Source: Dioscorea cayenensis subsp. rotundata (lineage: Eukaryota > Streptophyta > Magnoliopsida > Dioscoreales > Dioscoreaceae). Taken from it: a stretch of 64,000 bases of DNA. Below are positions 1-10,845 of this stretch, in pieces. Numbering within the stretch: the first letter of the stretch is position 1; every line of letters begins with the position of its first letter. The translations under genes and the position numbers were made by a program. The notes under the pieces were generated by a model. That model did not search any database, was not told the DNA's origin, and saw only the letters and a list, made by a program, of their open reading frames with translations. Location of the stretch: the NCBI RefSeq assembly GCF_009730915.1, contig NC_052476.1:18953257-19017256 (forward strand), given 5' to 3'.

Positions 1-1318
1 GCGGATAGATTAATGATTTGTTTAATATTTGTATAAACGTGTTTTAAAATTATAAAGAATTAGTTTAGTGCTAATTGTAACAAAATTCAATTTGTTGTAT
101 TATTCTAATGATCGAGGCTTGGACGTGATCTTCGCCCTTTTGAGCTTTTTGAAGTGACTCATACAAAGAAGGGTATCTCCATGCTTGTTGATGGACATGC
201 TTAATCTATTAAGGTAAGAAAAATAATTTTTTGTGGGTTTTCAATTATAGACTTTGTCTGCAATGTTTTGTGAGTTTATATTTAGTTGTTTTGAGAATAA
301 TATTTAGAGCTTGTGGAGCAGGCATCTCAAACACAAGAAGGGCATGACGAGCTTCCTATTGGGGATGAAAACAACTCTATACTATGAGGCTGTTGGGGAG
401 GAAAGAAAAGTCGGGTTTATGGAATAAGGTCCCAAGCGTGTATCTTTTATCTATAGTTATCTTCAAGTTTGTCCACAGGTTCATCATCTGAGACACTATA
501 GCCTGAGGTTAGAGATTTGCGTCAAACTCTTACTCAAGTCTAAGATCGTGAGGAGAGGCTTCAACAGACTCTTAATCAAGTCCTAGATTGTGAGGAGAGG
601 CTACAACAAAGTTTGCTTGAAATGAAAGAGGAGAGGGACCAATATCGTGAGGAGATGATACGCCAAAAGAAAGGAAATGATGATGAGTTTTGAGAAGAGG
701 ATTCTTCAGCAGTCGCAGTTACCACACAGGACTCACAATCATTGACTGATGATCATGATGTTGACTTATAGTTGTATTTGTCGTATATTTATTTTTTTGT
801 GTTGAACATATATACGTAAACATTTTTTTTTGTATTAATTGATGAATTTATCTTATTTATTGGTATTCTAGGTTTTAAAAAAAATTAGCGATTTAATTTT
901 TATTTTATTTTATTTTACTTGAATGCTAGAAACGGATTAGAAATGGATTTATTTGTTTCAATATTATTTTTTAATTTAAAAAAATTTTAGAAATGGATTA
1001 GGAACAAAAAAAAACTTTTATTTCTAATGAAGCGGAACAAAAATAAAACAAAAATAAATTGGTTTTTAAATTCGAAACCAAATTACAACGGAATTTAGAA
1101 ACGGATTGGCAACATACATCATTCCGTTTTAAATTTTCAAAAGTTAGAAACATATTTGTTTCCATTTCTATTCTGTTTCTAAAGTTAGAAATGGAACATT
1201 TTCCCCATTTCGGGAGTTTCGAAACAGATAAATTCCATTTCTAATTCGTTGCTAAACTGAATTAGCAACGCATTAAAAACGAAAAATACTGTTTCTAAAC
1301 AATAATTTTCTTGTTATG
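1..1318 (+). mobile_element. CACTA (En/Spm) transposon, 3' part, degenerate
   Basis: The window opens inside this element. It holds a decayed transposase C-terminus (about 100-760), then about 350 bp of AT-rich DNA with repeated motifs of the type GAAACGGATT / GAAATGGATT (about 929-1290), the layout of CACTA subterminal repeats. It ends with TTTTCTTGTTATG at about 1306-1318, a two-mismatch version of the CACTA terminus TTTTCTTGTAGTG. The 5' end lies outside the window. Confidence 0.6.
100..760 (+). pseudogene. En/Spm-type plant transposase, C-terminal remnant
   Basis: A first block at about 127-213 reads LRPFELFEVTHTKKG followed by a degenerate LVDGHA, the motif typical of plant En/Spm transposases (Transposase_24/Ptta family). 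A putative intron with GTAAG donor and TTTAG acceptor (about 213-306) follows. A second block then reads LVEQASQTQEGHDELPIGDE and, after a frameshift, KKSRVYGIRSQA, the conserved 'GRVYGLGSQA' segment. The tail to about 690 is a Glu/Gln-rich coiled coil (EERLQQ repeats). Several in-frame stops and frameshifts show it is dead. Family assignment rests on motif recognition only. Confidence 0.6.
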
Positions 1319-2690
1319 TTAATTTACATATTGCACAAATGAAGAAAGAAAAAAAAGACATCCAAGTACTTCAAAGCACTCAAATTTCATTCTCTTCAAT
1401 ATTCAATAACTTTATTCTCCACTTCATTTGCAACAAAATTTTCATTTTTTTCTTTGTAATTTTAACTCACATTGGTAATCAAAATCAACCCAAAAAACAA
1501 CCTTGAGCAATTTCAATCACTACACAATGAAAACAGAACAAAATAATCCAATAACTTCATAGTCAAATGCCATGCTCTTCAACATCTAATAACTTCATTC
1601 ACCAATCAATTAACAATAAAATGTCATAGTTACACAAGGGGAAGGGATCATTGCTTACACAAAGCACAACCCAAACATGAGGATAAGAATGTGTAATTAA
1701 TGATTCACCTCATGAGGGGAATCATTACAATAATCCAAATGCACCACAAGGATGCTTCGATTCACGGAATGGCAATGAATTGGAAATGGGATAGAGAATA
1801 GGAATGAGAATGACAGCTGTTTGATTAGAAGAAATTTTATTAGGAATGAAAAAAATAAAAGGGGAACGTGACAAAATTACTTTTATACCCTTAATATACA
1901 TTAATCCAATTATATATATTTAATGATAAATAAATTTTTTATTTAGAAATATTTTGAATATTATTATTATAAATTATTATTATTATCAAATATTCAAATT
2001 AAATATCTCATTTTAATGATTACTAGTTTTAATTATTATAATAAACTATTTAAATAATTGGGTTTTGTATAATTAAATCTCAATACGAGGAAGTGTTACT
2101 ATGCATTAATTATTATAATTAATAATTTTAATTGATAATTATTATTTAATTAAGCATATGCAAATGCAAAAGTGTAATTTTAATAATTTTAATTTAATTA
2201 AATCTCTTTTATGGGTAAAAATGTCATTTCACTATTATTATTATAATTATATATTACTAATTTTTATTTAATTATTATAGTCAAATATTTAATTTTATAA
2301 TTTTATTTAATTAAATATTCAAAAAGGAAAAAGTGTCGTTTTAAAGATTAATACTATTCATTCCTCCCAAATAGTGCCAATTTTGGATGAAATAATTATG
2401 CCTCTACAGTACCACTATTTATTTTTTACACACTCAATTCTCATTCTAACAACATCCAAATATGGGTATAAACTAATGATTTCCATCCCAACAGTGTTTA
2501 TTACATTCATCCAAACACATCTTAAAATCTTTACCTATGTACAGATGACTTTCAGGTTATAAATTATACGGATCAAAGATACAAATCTCACAGGAAAAAA
2601 ACATTTAATTTTTTTGTTCACATTCTCCCAACAAAATTAGAAATTCAAATCATAAATCAAAAGAAAAAATCATATTACCTAGAAACCATA
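1319..2690. other. AT-rich intergenic DNA, possible MITE debris
   Basis: No gene is visible. Around 1755-1815 a purine-rich block with repeated GGAATG/GAATGAGAATG words is loosely mirrored by CATTCC/CATTCTAAC words near 2360-2500. This resembles the ends of a decayed non-autonomous DNA element, but no terminal repeat or target duplication could be fixed. Confidence 0.3.
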
Positions 2691-3165
2691 GAGGCAACCA
2701 TGAAGAATCATGCCGCCTTTATGTGAATCACAATAGATGCCAAACTTAGTCCTCCATAGAAGTTATTCTAATATAAATAAAATGTAATTATTACTTTGGC
2801 TAAATTGCAACCCCATGAAGAATCATGCCGCCTTTAAGTGAATTAGACTCTATTACATACATCCCAAAGCTAACCTTTCCGTTCATGGTTGATCTAATGG
2901 TGGATTCAACACCAAAATACTCTGAGCCATTGCTTCTTATGACATCTCTTTAGTTTGTCACAAACCCTAGTCTTGCATTGATCTACATCCATAATTTTTG
3001 GAGGAAAAGAGCAAATTCCATTTCCACCCAAATGCATCAACGGAAGAGACAGACAGAAACATACAGACAAAGAGAAGACAGACAGACAAGAGAAGAGAGA
3101 CAAGATGAAAAAAACCCCTAAAAGTTTGTGAAGTTTTTGGATTTTCTTAGTCACAATTTCAAGTT
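2690..3165 (-). pseudogene. PP2 lectin pseudogene, 3' half
   Basis: On the minus strand this encodes recognisable pieces of the C-terminal PP2 (phloem protein 2) domain. VDAFGW occurs near 3030-3045. About 2810-2940 reads GVESTIRSTMNGKVSFGMY and then LKGGMILHGVAI, matching the intact gene at 20723-21858. A second, shorter copy of the tail (KFGIY, then KGGMILHG) lies at about 2695-2750, so the end was partly duplicated. Stops and frameshifts separate the blocks. The missing upstream half is found at 4834-4915, beyond two inserted MITEs. Confidence 0.7.
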
Positions 3166-3244
3166 TGATATTAATATGTAATTAATAATAAAAAAAATAG
3201 GTTTGGGTTCACAATTGTGTCCTTTTTAAATTTTAGGGGTATAA

Positions 3245-3856
3245 GGCCATCTCCAATGCATGAACCAAATCTCAAATTTGGGATCAAATTTGGGTGTGGG
3301 TTACTCCAACCCACACCCAAATTTGACCCCAAATTTTGGGTTTGGCATAGGATGACCCTCAAATTTGGGGTCCCCATATGAAAATTAATTTTTTAAACAA
3401 TTTTTTTATTTATATTATTATTGTAATTAAAATTATAAAGTTAATAATTCATTAATATAATTATAAGTAGTCATTATGTACCTACAATATTAATTTTTGT
3501 GCATTAATTAATTAATTAATTATTAATTAAATTAATTTATAATAAATTTATTAAACTGGAATAGTTAAAATTTTATTGAAAATAAGCTTTATAAAAGCTA
3601 ATACAATGTAAAAAGTTAATTATATTCAAACTAATATTTTGGTAAATCATCAGCACTTTAGTCTAGATTATTGAAATAGTTTCCAAAGACATTCGATATT
3701 GAAAGAGGTGGTTGTTGAAGGATGTGGAAAAAGATATTTTTAAAATATGTTGTTTTGGGGTAAAATTTGGGGTTTATGGTTGGAGTATAGTTTAATGTAG
3801 CAGAACCAAATTTGGGATTTGGGGTAAAAATTTAATGTTATTGATTGGAGATGCCC
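3245..3856. mobile_element. MITE, PIF/Harbinger-like (TAA target duplication)
   Basis: The left end GGCCATCTCCAAT (3245) and the right end ATTGGAGATGCCC (to 3856) are inverted repeats with one mismatch. The element is bounded by TAA at 3242-3244 and 3857-3859, the 3-bp target duplication expected of PIF/Harbinger elements. The interior has further inverted copies of CAAATTTGGG-type words and no coding capacity. Length is 612 bp. Confidence 0.75.
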
Positions 3857-3859
3857 TAA

Positions 3860-4353
3860 GGCTTTGTTTGGTCGGGGGAGGGAGGAGGGGTGAGGGGGTG
3901 TAGATGTTGTTTGTTTGGGGGAGTGAAGGAGGGTGAGAAGGGGTGAGGAGGGGTGCCGCACCCCTCCTCACCCCTCATAATCCACTTCCCCAAATTGGAG
4001 TCTTTTGGGGGAGTGGATGTTTATTGTTTTTTTTTTTAAATAATGCAAAATACCAATAATACCCTTCACATATATGTATAATTCCTATTGTATCCTATTT
4101 ATTAAAACCCTATCGTTCTCATTTCACAAATGACAAAAATAGGGTATGTTTGAATGATCATTGGGTGTTCACATTTTAACCAATATTTGTCAATTATAAT
4201 CAAGATGTTATGACTCCTCATAATTTTTTTTTCAAATAAATATTTTTCCCTAAATTATTGTGTGTGTGTGTGTTTTATAATGTTTATCATATATTATATA
4301 TTGTGTTATTATTATTATTATTCTACAATTGATTATTATACATATATATAATA

Positions 4354-4450
<97 letters not shown>

Positions 4451-4665
4451 ACTTATTTTATTGTATAAGGGCAAAATAGTCAAATACACATTACACTCTT
4501 TCTCTCTCCTCCCCACTCCTCTTTTCAACTAAACAAAAATAAATAAATAAAATAAACTACTCCCCCACACTCCTCCATGAACCAAACACAATATTTTCTC
4601 AAACCCTCTATACTCCTCCCCCCTTCACTCCCCCTCCTCCCTCCCCCTCTGAACCAAACAGGGGG
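3860..4665. mobile_element. MITE, Harbinger-like, abutting the previous one
   Basis: The left end carries TTTGTTTGGTCGGGGGAGGG and the right end, read inverted, CCTGTTTGGTTCAGAGGGGG. Both ends are G-rich beside the GTTTGG core. It is flanked by TAA at 3857-3859, shared with the neighbouring MITE, and TAA at 4666-4668. Length is 806 bp. The interior has a palindromic G/C-rich stretch around 3940-4015 and a long (AT)n tract, and no gene. Confidence 0.65.
4369..4447. repeat. (AT)n microsatellite
   Basis: About 75 bp of uninterrupted AT dinucleotides lie inside the second MITE, next to ATT triplets. Open frames through it (alternating Tyr/Ile) are artefacts. Confidence 0.95.
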
Positions 4666-4833
4666 TAAGGGTCCACTTGTCTGAATTTCTTAGGCCAAAT
4701 CCAACTCGGATTTAAATCTGGACAACCAAACCATGTCCAGACCCAACCCGCTTTAGAACAAGCTTTGTCCATGCCCATTTTATTCTGGGTTAAATAAAAC
4801 TGAGCCATGGGCTCGGACGGTATTGCCACCCTT

Positions 4834-4915
4834 ATATAGAATGGTCGATAGGTCTTGTTTGGTGCTAGGAGCTCTTTTGTCACATAAGTTTAGAGTGTCT
4901 TTTACTTCAAATAGA
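4834..4915 (-). pseudogene. PP2 lectin pseudogene, 5' half of the PP2 exon
   Basis: The minus strand reads EVKDTLNL, then after a frameshift KELLAPNKTYRPFYI. This corresponds to EVRGTLNL and HLLPNKTYKLFYI in the intact PP2-A exon 3. The similarity stops at about 4832, where a block beginning GGGTGGCAA on the minus strand takes over. With the block at 2690-3165 it forms one exon split by about 1.7 kb of inserted DNA: the two MITEs plus about 165 bp of unidentified sequence (4669-4832). Confidence 0.6.
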
Positions 4916-4919
4916 GGCA

Positions 4920-6160
4920 ATGGGAGCATAATATAGTATAACCCAAATGTGATCAATCAAACATAAAAGTATCAAGAAAGAAGCTCCAAATTGAAAGAAA
5001 AAAAAAAAAAGAAAATTTTCGTACTTTAATTTAGGGTCTAGGGTTTAAGGTTCTGCGATGGTGCAAGGACGAGCAACTTTGAGAGAGAGAGAGATGGATG
5101 AGCCTTACTTGGGAGGGGAAAAACAAACATACTCCCAAAATGAATTAAAAGGAGGAATGACGTCAGCTCAATCATGAACCCAACTGAACTAAGCGGTCTG
5201 TCAATTGAACCATTAATTTGAACTGGAAAGAACAAGTTTGAAATGAACTTTAAATTAATTAATTTTAATTTAAATATATATTTTTCTAAATATTATGTAA
5301 TAAATTTATTTATTTAGTATTTTAATTTTATAAAAAACCAGTAAATTCAAAACTACTAAATTAGGTTCATTTTGGCCCTATCTTTGTACTTTTAGGTTTC
5401 AAATATTTATTGTTATGAAAATACCTATATTTTTAAATGGTGTGTACTTATTATACCCGCCCTTAAATTTTGAGTCAAGTAGAGTTTGACCTATAAATTT
5501 TTTTAAAAAAATAATAAAGTTTATTTTAATTATTAGATTTATTTATTTAACAATGACAAACAAACTACAAGTAAGATTTGATTCATGGGCTTTTAAATGA
5601 AAAGAAGGAATGAAATACCAACAGAGTTACTTCGTGGATGATTTTTTTTAATTCGTAAAATATAAATTAAGTATTTTCAAAGAAAAATTATTTATTAGTC
5701 CTTGCAACTTTTCAAATATCCTCTGCAGTCCCTCTGACATTTCAATATCCTCTATAGTCAGTGGCGGATGGAAGGGGATCATTGAAATTTATAATATATA
5801 TACACATGACACACATAATATATGCATACATGAAATTTAAAAAAATTTAAACAACATAACAGTAATCACGTGGGAGTCCGAAAGATGGTTGGCACAATGG
5901 ATTTTTTTTTATAATCCTCACTATTTTAAAAAATAAAACAATAAAATTAGTATATTAAATAAAAATTGATATTAAGGGATAATAATAAATAAGATATCTA
6001 CTCAAATATGGATTGATTTAATATTTTTTCTTTAAATTTTATATTTAAGATATATATTTTTATTAGACTTATCATACACAATCTTGATAACCATCAAATT
6101 TCTAGCATATTTAAAAAACAATAATAATGGTAATAATAAATATAAAACATAAATAAACCC
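4920..6160. other. Intergenic DNA without recognised genes
   Basis: The stretch is mostly AT-rich. A short (GA)n run sits near 5080-5093. At about 5760 the word CAGTGGCGGA occurs, which often starts hAT-type or other short plant DNA elements, but no partner end was found. Confidence 0.4.
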
Positions 6161-6867
6161 ATGTAATTAAACCAGCATTTTCCATGTATGAAATTGAAAG
6201 TGATGAATGGAAGAAAAGTTTAATCATTAGGGAAGTGAAATTTGAGCCAGAGAATGCAGTTAGAAGAATAGTTTAAGAATATCGTATATGAATTATAATT
6301 CCTCAAAATAAGGTTTTAGAGTGTGTACTTCTTTTACTTTCGATGTTGACGCCAATTCTTCTGCTGTCAAAGGCTTATACAACTGCAGACAAACATTTAC
6401 AAGGGGCATAAAAATCACATAAAATTGTATGAAACTCTAAATATAATTCAACATGAAGATGAAATGAATATGTCGATTATGTTCAATTCAAAATTTAAGT
6501 AAAACTGATATTTTATGTATGAGATTTAATATAAACACACCTCCAATATAACATAGTTTGTAAAAATACAGTTAAACGTGTGATCATTAAAGAGTTACTA
6601 TTTTGTTAATCTTCAGGTCTGGACTGAGATATTATGGTATTTACATTGGTTTGCAGGTCGTATAAATTTTATGAGAGAATTCAAGGCTATCTATGATGGT
6701 TTTCTTGTAAACTTGAATTGAAAATTTGAATATTATTTATTTATTCATTTATTTGCATATACCTCCATGAAATATTAAGGATTTGCATGAACTTTCTGGC
6801 TTCATTGTAATTAGTAATCACTCACGTACAAAAACCCTAAAATATTTACCTGTGTACCTTCCAAGGT
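6160..6867 (+). repeat. Segmental repeat unit A, left part
   Basis: This block is closely similar throughout to 18396-19065 (unit B) and 24590-25310 (unit C). All three share the words TATGAAAT[T/G]GAAAGTGATG, ATTCTTCTGC and CTTCAGGTC in the same order. It begins with the tail of a PP2 pseudogene, and the rest is non-coding spacer. The block is cut at CCAAGGTT (about 6867), where the LINE poly(A) tail begins; in units B and C this point continues as AAGAAGAT. Confidence 0.8.
6175..6275 (+). pseudogene. PP2-like lectin pseudogene, C-terminal fragment (unit A)
   Basis: It reads SMYEIESDEWKKSLI followed by VKFEPENAVRR and a stop. This matches the end of the PP2 fold (aromatic/acidic strand, W-K-x-G-L-x-I, then F-x-P-x-N). 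Only the last 30 or so codons remain. It corresponds to the more complete + strand pseudogenes in units B and C. Confidence 0.55.
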
Positions 6868-7149
6868 TTTTTTTTTTAAGAACTTCTCAACTGAGAAGCT
6901 AACTTTATTAGAAATGAAAGAGGAAAAGCGAAAACAACCAAAACGAAACAAAAGAAATTAACGCAGACAAAGAGCTAGCAGAGAGGGATTAAAATACAAA
7001 ACCAAGTTTTTTGAAGGATCTCATAAGCCAAAAAGGCAATTCCTTGCCATCGAGAAAGAGATTGAGATGATGATAGTTGAAACCCATGGAATCTAAGTTG
7101 ATAGCTGGCAACATCCATGTAGACGAAATAATATGATGAAATATTTGCA

Positions 7150-7498
7150 GAATTCTACTCAGAACTTGTGTGTTTGTATGGATGAAAAATCAACTTGAGT
7201 GTTATACATCCTATGCTCAGTTGACCTGGTCTTAGAGTCAGCTACTACTGTACTGATTCATTAAGGAATGTATGCTGATTGGACTTCACCGAATCCTGCT
7301 GTGGAAGCTGATTGGACACTATCTTTTCCTTTGTTGTGTTTTGTTATTTTTTTTTGTAATCACGTCAACATCTCTGCTAGAATGTTGCTCTCCCTTTCTC
7401 TATATATGCTGTTGTATTGCCTTAGCTAATGTCAAGTTGAATTCATGAAGAATTAATCTGACTCCATGTCTTCTTCTTCAATCTATTGACTACATCAG
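7150..7498 (+). mobile_element. Probable solo LTR nested in the LINE
   Basis: This block interrupts the LINE 3' region and looks unlike it. It has a TG-rich start near 7150, a TATA-like CTATATATGC near 7401, and ends about ACTACATCA (7498), in the manner of a small copia LTR. I could not find a matching target duplication, so its exact limits and class are uncertain. Confidence 0.3.
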
Positions 7499-7499
7499 A

Positions 7500-8712
7500 G
7501 AGTGTATGAGGCTTAAGAGTGATCCTATTTACCATTATCATAATATGTATATTGGGTCATCCAAACATATCAAGCAAGAATTTCACATTAGAAATTTGAG
7601 GGCGGAACCGCCAGGAGGTGAGTTGATCCGGATTCCAAATAAACTTCCTGATGTCCAAGTGGTCACAGAAGATGTGTTTGATATGAATATTGAAATCCAA
7701 CGAAATCTGCAGGGCTACTTCAAGAGCAAATAATTCATGTGAGGAATTGATCAGCAAGGACTGAGAAAGGCAACCTGCAAGAGAAACCGAACAGTGAGAA
7801 TTAGATATGAAAAAACCAATAGATCTCATATGAGTAGTGTTGTTGACAGTAGCATGAGAGAACTGAAAATAATCATCAGTGCTAGAAAAATTGTTAAGGA
7901 TGAGTTTCTTCCCAAGAGGAACTGATAACCAACTGTTGAATTCTCGAACATGAACGATAGCCTTGTGAACTACGAGAGAATGATTCGGTCTCTTGTTAAG
8001 GATGAGTTTCTTCCCAAGAGGAACTGATGACCAACCAAGCTCCTACAACGATGATTGCAAGTGTGTGCTGAGAGTATCTGTGATCAGTTAACCAGTGACC
8101 TGTAGAGAACCCCTCCGAAAAGGAGATATTAAGATTTTCAATGTTGTTGATTAGCTCCCAGACCCGCAATGCATGGGTGCAGTGACAAAACAAATGGTCA
8201 ATAGTTTCACGATGAAGGCTGCAAAAAACACAAGGCTTATCTGGGCCAATGTTTATGCTAGACAGAAAGGCAAAAGTGGGAAGCCGACCTTTGAAACAAA
8301 CCCAAATATACTTTTTCAACCTGGGAGCAATGGAAATTTACCAAATAAGCTGCCAACCAAACCAACCATCAGAAAAAGAATTAAGGTGATTAAGATGATG
8401 ATAAACTGCTTAAGAGATTCTATAACAATTAGATTTGGGATCCTAGACCTAGTGGGAATCAGAATTAAGCTCAATAGTTGGCAAAGTAAAGTTGAGACTA
8501 GTAGAATTATCACCGAATAAGGAGTTCATATTTTGAAAGTCCCAGTGATCGTCAAGAATAAAATTTGATATGCTAATATGCTCAAAATCCATATCCATAT
8601 TAATGAACGTAGGCTTAAGAGCAACCGGAATATTGAAAATCCAAGGGTCCCACAAAAAATAGTTGATGTTGGGATTAACAGAATGCATTTTACAGTGATG
8701 TTTAATTAACAT
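7500..8712 (-). pseudogene. LINE ORF2 C-terminal part: zf-RVT and RNase H remnant
   Basis: 8449-8712 encodes a W-x-P-W-rich segment (FLWDPWIFNIPVALKP) typical of the region after the LINE reverse transcriptase. 7996-8319 holds the zf-RVT motif: RLPTFAFL, then CVFC, ETIDHLFCHC and VWELI. 7557-7829 encodes a degraded RNase H-like domain (LFALEVALQISLDF). Frames shift between blocks and stops are present, so no continuous protein is made. A short internal duplication (KDEFLPKRN, encoded near 7899-7925 and 7998-8024) is also visible. Confidence 0.7.
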
Positions 8713-9282
8713 AGCTGATTTGCAAAGGCCTCTAAATAATCAAGAGCATTTAGGAGGAGGAGCATGATACCAAAAGTTCAATCTGCCATGTTTATTATTG
8801 AGGATATCAACCCATAAAACTTTATCATTATTCAGATTTTTAAAAAAATAAGCTTGGACATGAGAGAATGCTTGGCAATTGAGATGTTTGTGATTCCTAA
8901 GCCCCCCTCAGACTTACCTTCAGTAATAGTTTTCCAATTCACATAATGGATGCCCTTTCCATTGCTATTCTTACTCCAAAAGAATTTTCTAAAGATTTTG
9001 GATATAGCAGAAAGGATAGAATCATGGATGCATGGGATACACAGACATGGTATAGACTGGGACAGAAAGAAGAACAGAGTTAATCAGGATACACTTAGTA
9101 GCTGGAGAAAGATAAAAATAACCCCATTTACTAGCGGTATGCCTGATCTTATTCACCATGGGTTGGAAGGTTTGAGAAGCTAACCATTTGGGAGAAATAA
9201 GGATGCCTAAATAGGTGAAAGGGAAAGTAGCTTGATTAAGATTCAGGAGGCAGCAAATTCTTTTAGCAATATGTGTGTTGAG

Positions 9283-9905
9283 CTAGGATAGAAAATAAAT
9301 TTTAGATTTGGAAAGATTGGGACACTGACAATTAAGATCATAGTAGATAGAAAGACACAAGCGAATATTGCGGGCAACCAACCGAGAAGCATGGGTAATA
9401 AGAATCAAATCATCAGCAAACATTAAATGATTGAAATTATTATGAAGGTTGGAGTTAAAACCAAGAATCAGACTATTATGAAGACTAAAGTTAAGCATAG
9501 TAGTAAGAACTTGAGATACCAGAATGAATAAGTAGGACGAAATCGGGTCTCCTTGACAGACACCTCGGGAAAAAGAAAACCAAGGAGAGGGTTTGCCATT
9601 AATTAACAAAGCAAAGAAGGTAGCATAGAGACAAGCTGAAATCCAGGAGATCCAAATCGAAGGAAAATTCATCTTAGTCAGAACAGCAAGAATTTCACTC
9701 CAGTTAAGTGTGCTATAAGCCTTTTCAATATCAAGTTTAATAATCAACCTAGGGGGGCTACATGAATCATTCTCAATGGAGTGGGCAACCTCTTGAACCG
9801 TAATGATATTATCAAAGGGACAACGATTCAGCACAAAGCCTGCTTGTTCCCTACCAATCAGGCAAGGAATGTCTCTCTTAATGTTATGATCAATGGTGGG
9901 AATGG
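9283..9905 (-). pseudogene. LINE reverse transcriptase domain
   Basis: The minus strand frame holds REQAGFVLNRCPFDNIITVQE, IKLDIEKAYSTLNW (first catalytic Asp region), GVCQGDPISSYLF (the G-D-P-S/I-P block) and MFADDLILI (the F-A-D-D active site). Catalytic residues are intact in this stretch. The domain is cut off from any endonuclease and from the downstream part by stops, so the element cannot move by itself. The start codon of the longest frame lies at 9834, but homology extends upstream to about 9905 in another frame. Confidence 0.85.
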
Positions 9906-10845
9906 GAAGAGACGGGTTAAGGGGGAAGAAACCAAAGGGCCAAATAAAGTGTTTGAGCGAGTGGCATTAGGAGTTGAAGCACGGCCTCTTCCAACGTAAC
10001 TTTTGCCACCTCGGGCAGAGTACGAAGCGGCACCTCGGGACTCAAAGACTCTCGCTTCTCGATTGACTGCAGATCCCGTGGACACATGAGTAGCATGTGT
10101 GCCATCGCCACGGCCTCGGAACCCACCTCGCCAGCGAGAAACTAATGGCCAAGGTCCATAGTCCGTCTCTGGCACAGAGAAATCAGGAGCAGTAGAAGAA
10201 TCGATATTCTGTGGACCCGAGAGGGGATCAGAGGTGTCCATTTGCTAGTCCGTGCAAGCTAAGGCCATGGAGGAGGTCTCTACCGGCGCTCGTAGTTTGT
10301 GAGCGGGCAAAGAAAGACCACCGGCCTCAGTTTGCATGGAACTAGAACAAGCATTGTTGTCGTGCCCGATTAAACCACAGTTGTAACAGAATATGGGAAG
10401 CCTCTCGTACATCACAACCACAAAGACACGATGAAAATCATCGCCGATCCAGAACCCACGACAGAGAGGCTTAGACAAGTCAATCTCGATGCAAACGCGA
10501 GCGTATTTGGATCTCACCAAAGTGGAAGTGAATTCATCCACCGTGATAAGCCTCCCAAAATTACTCGAGATGGTCTCCAGAATTTTTCCATCCCAACATT
10601 CGACCGAAAAATTATGAAACTGAACCCAGATCATCACGGCTGAGCTCATCTTCTCAAAGCATGGCTCAAAGAATGGCTTCTAGGGAGATAATTGCAAAAT
10701 AATCTCATTAACAGACCACAGACCCTCGAGAAGGAGGCATTGCATAGCGTTATCAGTGGAGCGTCGAATCAACAAGAACCCATTCGGGAGATCCGAGATG
10801 AAGATTTCCCCGAAGTCAGACCACTTAGCAAGGAGAGAGGATTTA
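9858..10845 (-). pseudogene. LINE ORF1 (DUF4283-type, zinc knuckle)
   Basis: Upstream part (about 10650-10845) reads GEIFISDLPNGFLLIRR and VNEIILQLSP. A stop then replaces the Trp usually found there. 10245-10649 continues with WVQFHNFSVECWDG, ARVCIEIDLSKPLC and the CCHC knuckle CYNCGLIGHDNNAC. 9858-10241 is an Arg/Gly-rich tail containing YGPWPLVS. This is the usual plant L1 ORF1 order: nucleic-acid-binding DUF4283, CCHC, then basic tail. Frames change at about 10243 and the N-terminus is truncated. Confidence 0.8.

Larger units (their letters stand above)
6868..10845 (-). mobile_element. LINE (plant L1-type), 5'-truncated, internally deleted
   Basis: Read on the minus strand the order is ORF1 with a zinc knuckle, reverse transcriptase, zf-RVT region, RNase H remnant, 3' UTR with AATAAA (near 6908) and a poly(A) tail (poly-T on the + strand, about 6867-6879). 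The AP-endonuclease domain that should precede the reverse transcriptase is absent: ORF1 runs straight into the RT at about 9890-9905. The 5' end is truncated inside ORF1 near 10845. Flanking DNA matches unit B on both sides, but about 900 bp present in B (19066-19970) is missing here, so insertion came with a target deletion or B later gained sequence. Confidence 0.8.

Noticed and set aside
4329-4532. Tyr/Ile repeat protein
   Set aside because: Translation of an (AT)n microsatellite.
5038-5235. 65-codon - strand frame
   Set aside because: No recognisable motif, contains a simple GA/CT repeat, no splice or promoter support.
8173-8520. Open frame of 115 codons on the + strand
   Set aside because: It lies opposite the LINE zf-RVT and post-RT coding strand, which has clear homology; the + frame has none.
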